Part shown: positions 59,480-64,000 of the stretch, one piece after another
Layout: each line of letters opens with the position of its first letter
Position numbering within the stretch: position 1 is the stretch's first letter
Notes under the pieces: generated by a model
What the model saw: only the letters and a program-made list of their open reading frames with translations
Database searches by the model: none
What the model was told of the DNA's origin: nothing
DNA from: Heterobilharzia americana
Taxonomy: Eukaryota; Platyhelminthes; Trematoda; Strigeidida; Schistosomatidae
Reading direction: 5' to 3'
Assembly (NCBI GenBank): GCA_944470555.2
Contig: OX104134.1
Span: 14,859,248 to 14,923,247 of the forward strand
Length of the DNA: 64,000 nt
Program-made: the position numbers and the translations under genes

Positions 59480-59700
59480 GTGTCAGTCACTGCTAAAGTC
59501 GGAGGCTTTACCACTAAGCTGCTTAAGCAGAAAGTGGCCTCTTGTAGAACTGGATTATGTCCATAACTTGGTCACCCCTGGGTAATAGATGTATATGTAG
59601 CTTCATGTCACCTCCGGAACACAAATTTCCTCATACATCTTGCTGATGAGCACCGAAAATCATGAAACCTTTGTCCAGGGCTCCTAATGATCAATTTTTA
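59480..59700 (+). repeat. SINE-like repeat with hammerhead-like 3' part
   Basis: CTGATGA at 59643-59649 and GAAA at 59664-59667 are the two conserved hammerhead core blocks. They are followed by a minimal stem III (AC CUUU GU) and GTC at 59673-59675 as cleavage triplet. Stem I pairs about five bases (CATCTTG with CAGGG, wobbles included). The 14 nt between the core blocks (GCACCGAAAATCAT) do not form stem II. A tRNA-like head around 59490-59560 is less clear. It resembles schistosome hammerhead SINEs. Confidence 0.5.
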
Positions 59701-62230
59701 ATACCTAACACCAGAATTCAGCGCATACTTGATCAGTAGACGTTGATCGGTGCTGTACACTAAGAACTAATCAGCTATATCGGTTGCCCAATAAGCACCA
59801 AGTAGTGGATATTGAAGTCTTTTGTCATGATCTGTCTAGATCCTTATATTCGTTGATAACTCTTTTTTCAAAATATCAGTGTAGCACCCACAACTAGACA
59901 CTTAAAGTACACATACACGAGCCTAGTACCTGTTTAAACTAAACGAAAATGTCCACTCAACTAATGACGCTAGGTGAAACGGTGTTATGTTCACCATGCA
60001 TACTGTGGACACAGACACTTTGAAGGCGTTAAGGAAAGGCTCCAATGGTGACTAAAAAGAAACGTTGTGTATTTATGCCTAGGTTAATCAAAAGAAGTGG
60101 TAATTTTTGAAATTTAGCTTGACAACAGATATCCTAAATGTATGCTAAATTAAACCCAAGGTATATGGATCTGGCTTCGCATAATTAATGTTTCGATCTA
60201 GTAAATATAAAGGAGACTTTCTGTCATATGTGAATTTTTAAAACAGACAAACTATATTTGTATATTGTTTAATATGCAATACTGACTACCTACATAAAAT
60301 TCAAACTGTATTCAACTCAGTAACACACCATTTGATCATAAGAAGGCAATAAAATTTACGAAAATGGATCTTATTCAACCTAGTAACTTTCGTAAATTGT
60401 AATGATTAGCAGCGGAGTTGAGAATGTGCATTTCATACTATTTAGGATTTATAACCCCACCTTAGCGGATTGTTGTACTTACTTGAATCTAGAACGTATC
60501 GTTTCAAACATATAAGCTGACTTGTGATATACTGATTAGTAATCGGAGAGTAAATGGTTTGATTTCAACTAATACTGGATGATTGCCGTGTCTGCAGTAA
60601 TTGTAATTGTAATGCTGAATGCTGATTCAACATTGCAAGCGTACTACGTTAGATAGTCAACCAAGTGGTTTTCTTTTAAAATCCGAATATCAAGATTTCA
60701 AGTTAAAATATAACAACTCAGTAATTACAAGTCAAATAATCAAAGCCATTCAATGTAGAAAGAAAGCATTCATTTCATTACGACTATTTATTTCGAGCAG
60801 GTATGTGGAAACTAAAGACTAATTTTAAATTTTCCAGGTTAATTTTTGTTGATTAAGCCTTGAATCGTATCTGAATAATATAATTAAAAACAAGGAAGAT
60901 TGGAACTCAGTAAGAAGAAAACTTTACAACTAGCAAACTTTGCTTATTTTATTATAGATATGCATGCTGCCGTATGATTTCACTACCAATCATTGATTAA
61001 CCATCTAGTAAACTAGCGTATGAAAATGGCAGTGACCCTGAGTCGTGACCTTTAATTATTATATGTTACATAAAAGTAAGCACTGCTTAAAAGTTTATGT
61101 GATCGATTCTGCTTGTGAATATCAGTGACACACGGATAACAGATCCACGGCAAACGGATGAATTCGACTTTAATCGCCACTGTCTGATCAAATATTGAAA
61201 AGGTTTGGTCAGAAAGTTATTTCAAAGAACAGGAACACTTCATTTCTTATAAGGAGGGAGGGAAAATATTATTTCAGTGAGAGATATCTGCAAGGAAGAA
61301 TCTGCATTAAGGCAAGTTAAAACAAAAGCACTTACCCTAAAAGACGTCATCGTCACTATTAGGAAAGCTATGAAATTAGTGTACCAACGGAATATATCGA
61401 TAGAACTTGCTTAGAGGGAATATCTTTTGTTTTCCCATTTACGCTTTCTATCCATCATAAAATCGTGTGAAATTTTCACTATAACTGCCGCTTAATCAAG
61501 TCAGTCACATTCTGCATTTCGATTCAAAATCCCTATATTGAGCCATTTCACTTTGCATTGTAATAGCGATGTGAGAAGTGTATCCATAACCTTAAACAAA
61601 CAGGCTCTCTGATGAATAATGACCTACTTTATGCAACACCATAGGCAGGTATTTGAATTTCTGTATTCGGATGGTTGGTGGTTTTAAAAGGACTTATTAA
61701 ACCTTCTTTTGTCATGGCTTCTATTTTCTCATGAAGCTGTTTCGTTTGATCAGGACCTAATCAATATTAAGAAAGTTTCATTTCCAAACAAACTTGAGTA
61801 CTTTTATGGTGAACTAACTCTATGTCGGTGAGTACTATTACCGAGGATATTCATAGATTCCAGTAGGCGTAATCAGATTACTGTTCAGTTATTGAGCAAA
61901 GCACAGTCACATAGAAAGAAGTCCAGATAAAACGGGACTCAAGTCATGTTATAACAGTGACAGTGGGCTATTTCCTTCAGATTTGTTCAGAACAAACCTT
62001 ATTAGACCAATGTGTAAAATAACTGTATTTTCAGGAATGTTAATCTTGATATTTGCGAAAAGCAATGATTATTGGAATTGCAAAGGATTTTCGAACAGAT
62101 GCTGTACGCGTTTCAAAGACAAGGTAACAACATTTTAGAGTCACAAATGGTGGAAATGAATCAGCAGGAAGCCAAGGACCAGGGATTTGTGGTTGTTGAC
62201 ACTCATCAACCAATTTTCCTGCGAAGACAA
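59701..62230. other. Stretch without recognised genes
   Basis: Short frames only. A protein-like frame around 61255-61410 (ISVRDICKEESALRQ, KDVIVTIRKAMKLVYQ) has no family I can name and no clear splice borders. Confidence 0.35.
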
Positions 62231-62410
62231 GAAAAACTGGTGCTCCCCCAGTCATTCGGACCGTAGTTGCTTAGGACTCGTTAGCTGGACTTACCCGCAC
62301 CCCAGTGAGTGATCGTGTTCTCACTGAGGTTAGAACCCATTACCCATCGCTTCAAACGCCAAAGTGTTATCTACTAGGCCACTGGGATATGAGAGCCACC
62401 CCTTGTGCAA
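62231..62410 (-). repeat. Sm-alpha-like SINE, minus strand, degenerate hammerhead
   Basis: On the minus strand, CCCAGTGGCCTAGTAGATAA and GGGTTCTAACCTCAGTGAGA give box A- and box B-like blocks. ATCACTCACTGGGGT and CAGCTAACGAGTCC follow, the same order as the SINE at 26.9 kb. The hammerhead core (CTAACGAG) and the GAAA block are mutated. Confidence 0.7.
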
Positions 62411-64000
62411 CTGCTGTCAGTTACTGTTCATTGGTAATTCCAGCTCTAGTTAGTCTTCCTTTATTCATATTCACTTGTTTGTTTGTTCATAAATGCTTTG
62501 TCAAGAACAGCTGATAAACTCTCCTGTCTTTGCAAAGGTTTTTGGCATGCATAATCTTTGTTCGTGATTACTTTGTTGTACATCTTGTAACTTAGTGACA
62601 TTATACTAACTTCCTACTAAACTTTTGAAGGTTGCTTATTGAAAAGTGGTCCTCTAAGTCCAAGCCCACTTTATTTTGACTAGAAGCATGATAACTTTAA
62701 AAAAATTTGTCTTAATAATTCTCTTCTGATTTCGACTAATTGAATGATATTTGTTGGAAAATGTGGAAATTTTCTTTTTAGAAGTACATTTTTACTTTAT
62801 TTCGAAGATCTTATGTTTTGACAGTAGTTGTATTATAAATTTCACAACAAAATATTTCACCATTTGTTCACTTTTTCCTCCTAAAGACTCAGTTACATTT
62901 AATTTCAGAAGCTTATTGTTAATTTGCGACCATTTTCATCCTGACTGCTCCGCTTCAGCGAGTTTTTTATACTGAAATTCTTTTGGGATTTCTCTTTCAA
63001 AATATGATCAACACCCTGGTTATAATGAATCATCTGTATTATCCAGCTAATTTCCGCTCCAATGGACAAGCGATTAGTGTTTTACATCCAACTGTAGTTG
63101 ATAAAATTCGATAACAGACAAGGTATTGTTCGAAACAAAGTTTCTGATACTTCCTGTATTTATACAAGGGGAACAGTGAACTCAGAATGAGTGATTTTTT
63201 CAGCGCGTTCTGCTTTCGTAGTTTACTGATATTGTAAGTATGAACTCACTGATAATCAGGGAATATCATTTTAGGTTTACATTAATGGGAGTAAAGCTAG
63301 ATGATACATAAATCGCACAATGAATTTGTGATAGTTTCCCTTATCAAAATTTTGTGTTAGAAAATCACACCTATGGTCATTATATATGAAAGAGCTGTTC
63401 AAAAACGTCTAATTTACTCGCGATGATTTCAGTCAAATTTTTATAACCACCTATCTCATCACTTTAGTAATCAAAGTTTAAACTCTAGTTGCAGAACAAA
63501 GTAAATCACAAAGATGCAAATTAATCGTTAAAATGTCAGAGCGAGATTTTACTAACAGTCTGGTAATTTTAAATTTATTGTTTGATCACCTGTCAGACAG
63601 AGTAAAATGATAATGATTTTCTACACTTAGTCATTTCTGTTCATAAGAAAGTGTGTGATGGATTTTGTGAACAACGGAAGGGGTAAACAGACTGTAGACT
63701 GATCTTAAATCAGATAACGGTTACTAAACAAAGAAAAATTCCAGGTTGGCAAAGATAATGGTCATTTAATAAAGATTAACTGACTAAGTTTGTGGCTATA
63801 GACTACCGTTTATCATAAAGCACCTTAGTCTACACAAAGTACTACTGATAGTAATATAATGAATCAACCCAAAAGATTAAAGGACACAAATGAAACTAAT
63901 CGTCTTCATACCCAACCCATAACCGATTTTGTCCATCCGCTAATATTTAATACCAATCTGTAATGCAATGCAAATACTATAAGAGTCAAAAGCGAAAATT
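62411..64000. other. Stretch without recognised genes
   Basis: AT-rich; no repeat, RNA or coding feature recognised up to the window end. Confidence 0.45.

Overview
This window looks like AT-rich nuclear DNA from a flatworm, most likely a schistosome blood fluke. It has sparse coding sequence, multi-kilobase introns with GT/AG borders, non-LTR retrotransposons of the RTE and CR1/jockey type, a CsRN1/Boudicca-like Ty3 LTR element, and tRNA-derived SINE copies carrying hammerhead-ribozyme-like segments of the schistosome Sm-alpha kind. There are no bacterial or phage features. The species cannot be fixed from sequence alone.

Only one cellular gene is convincingly recognised: MCU, the pore subunit of the mitochondrial calcium uniporter, on the + strand. 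Five exons (15157-15391, 23488-23592, 27738-27898, 28895-29098, 32522-32767) join with compatible phases into a conserved uniporter from the matrix N-terminal domain through the [10 protein letters not shown] pore motif to the C-terminal coiled coil. The first exon, with the start codon and presequence, is not certain; 13810-13953 is a candidate.

Layout: 1-690, a decayed frame of doubtful nature; 690-2990 (-), a broken Ty3 gag-protease-RT-RNase H fragment; 4740-8900 (-), a nearly full-length but decayed CR1/jockey-like element; 11081-11293, a 99-bp-arm inverted repeat abutting a 5'-truncated RTE copy; 13200-13450, a Penelope-like endonuclease remnant; 13810-33311, MCU with its introns; 34424-46502, a 12-kb inverted duplication; 49720-52260 (-), a second CR1-like remnant interrupted by a young RTE insertion; 54.4-57.8 kb, palindromic short repeats, another non-LTR fragment and an old RTE tail; 59.5-62.4 kb, two SINE-like repeats.

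The most striking structure is the 12-kb palindrome: two arms of about 6,034 bp, mirrored about position 40463 with no net indel and an 11-nt loop. Its centre lies in an RTE copy at a short CATCC/GGATG foldback, and its outer limits lie in RTE 3' ends. Only the left copy of the embedded truncated RTE is flanked by a target-site duplication (GTGATTTCAG at 34373-34382 and 35899-35908). So the left arm looks original and the right arm looks like an inverted copy joined to other DNA through RTE homology. Whether this is a real, very recent rearrangement or a foldback assembly artefact cannot be decided from the sequence alone.
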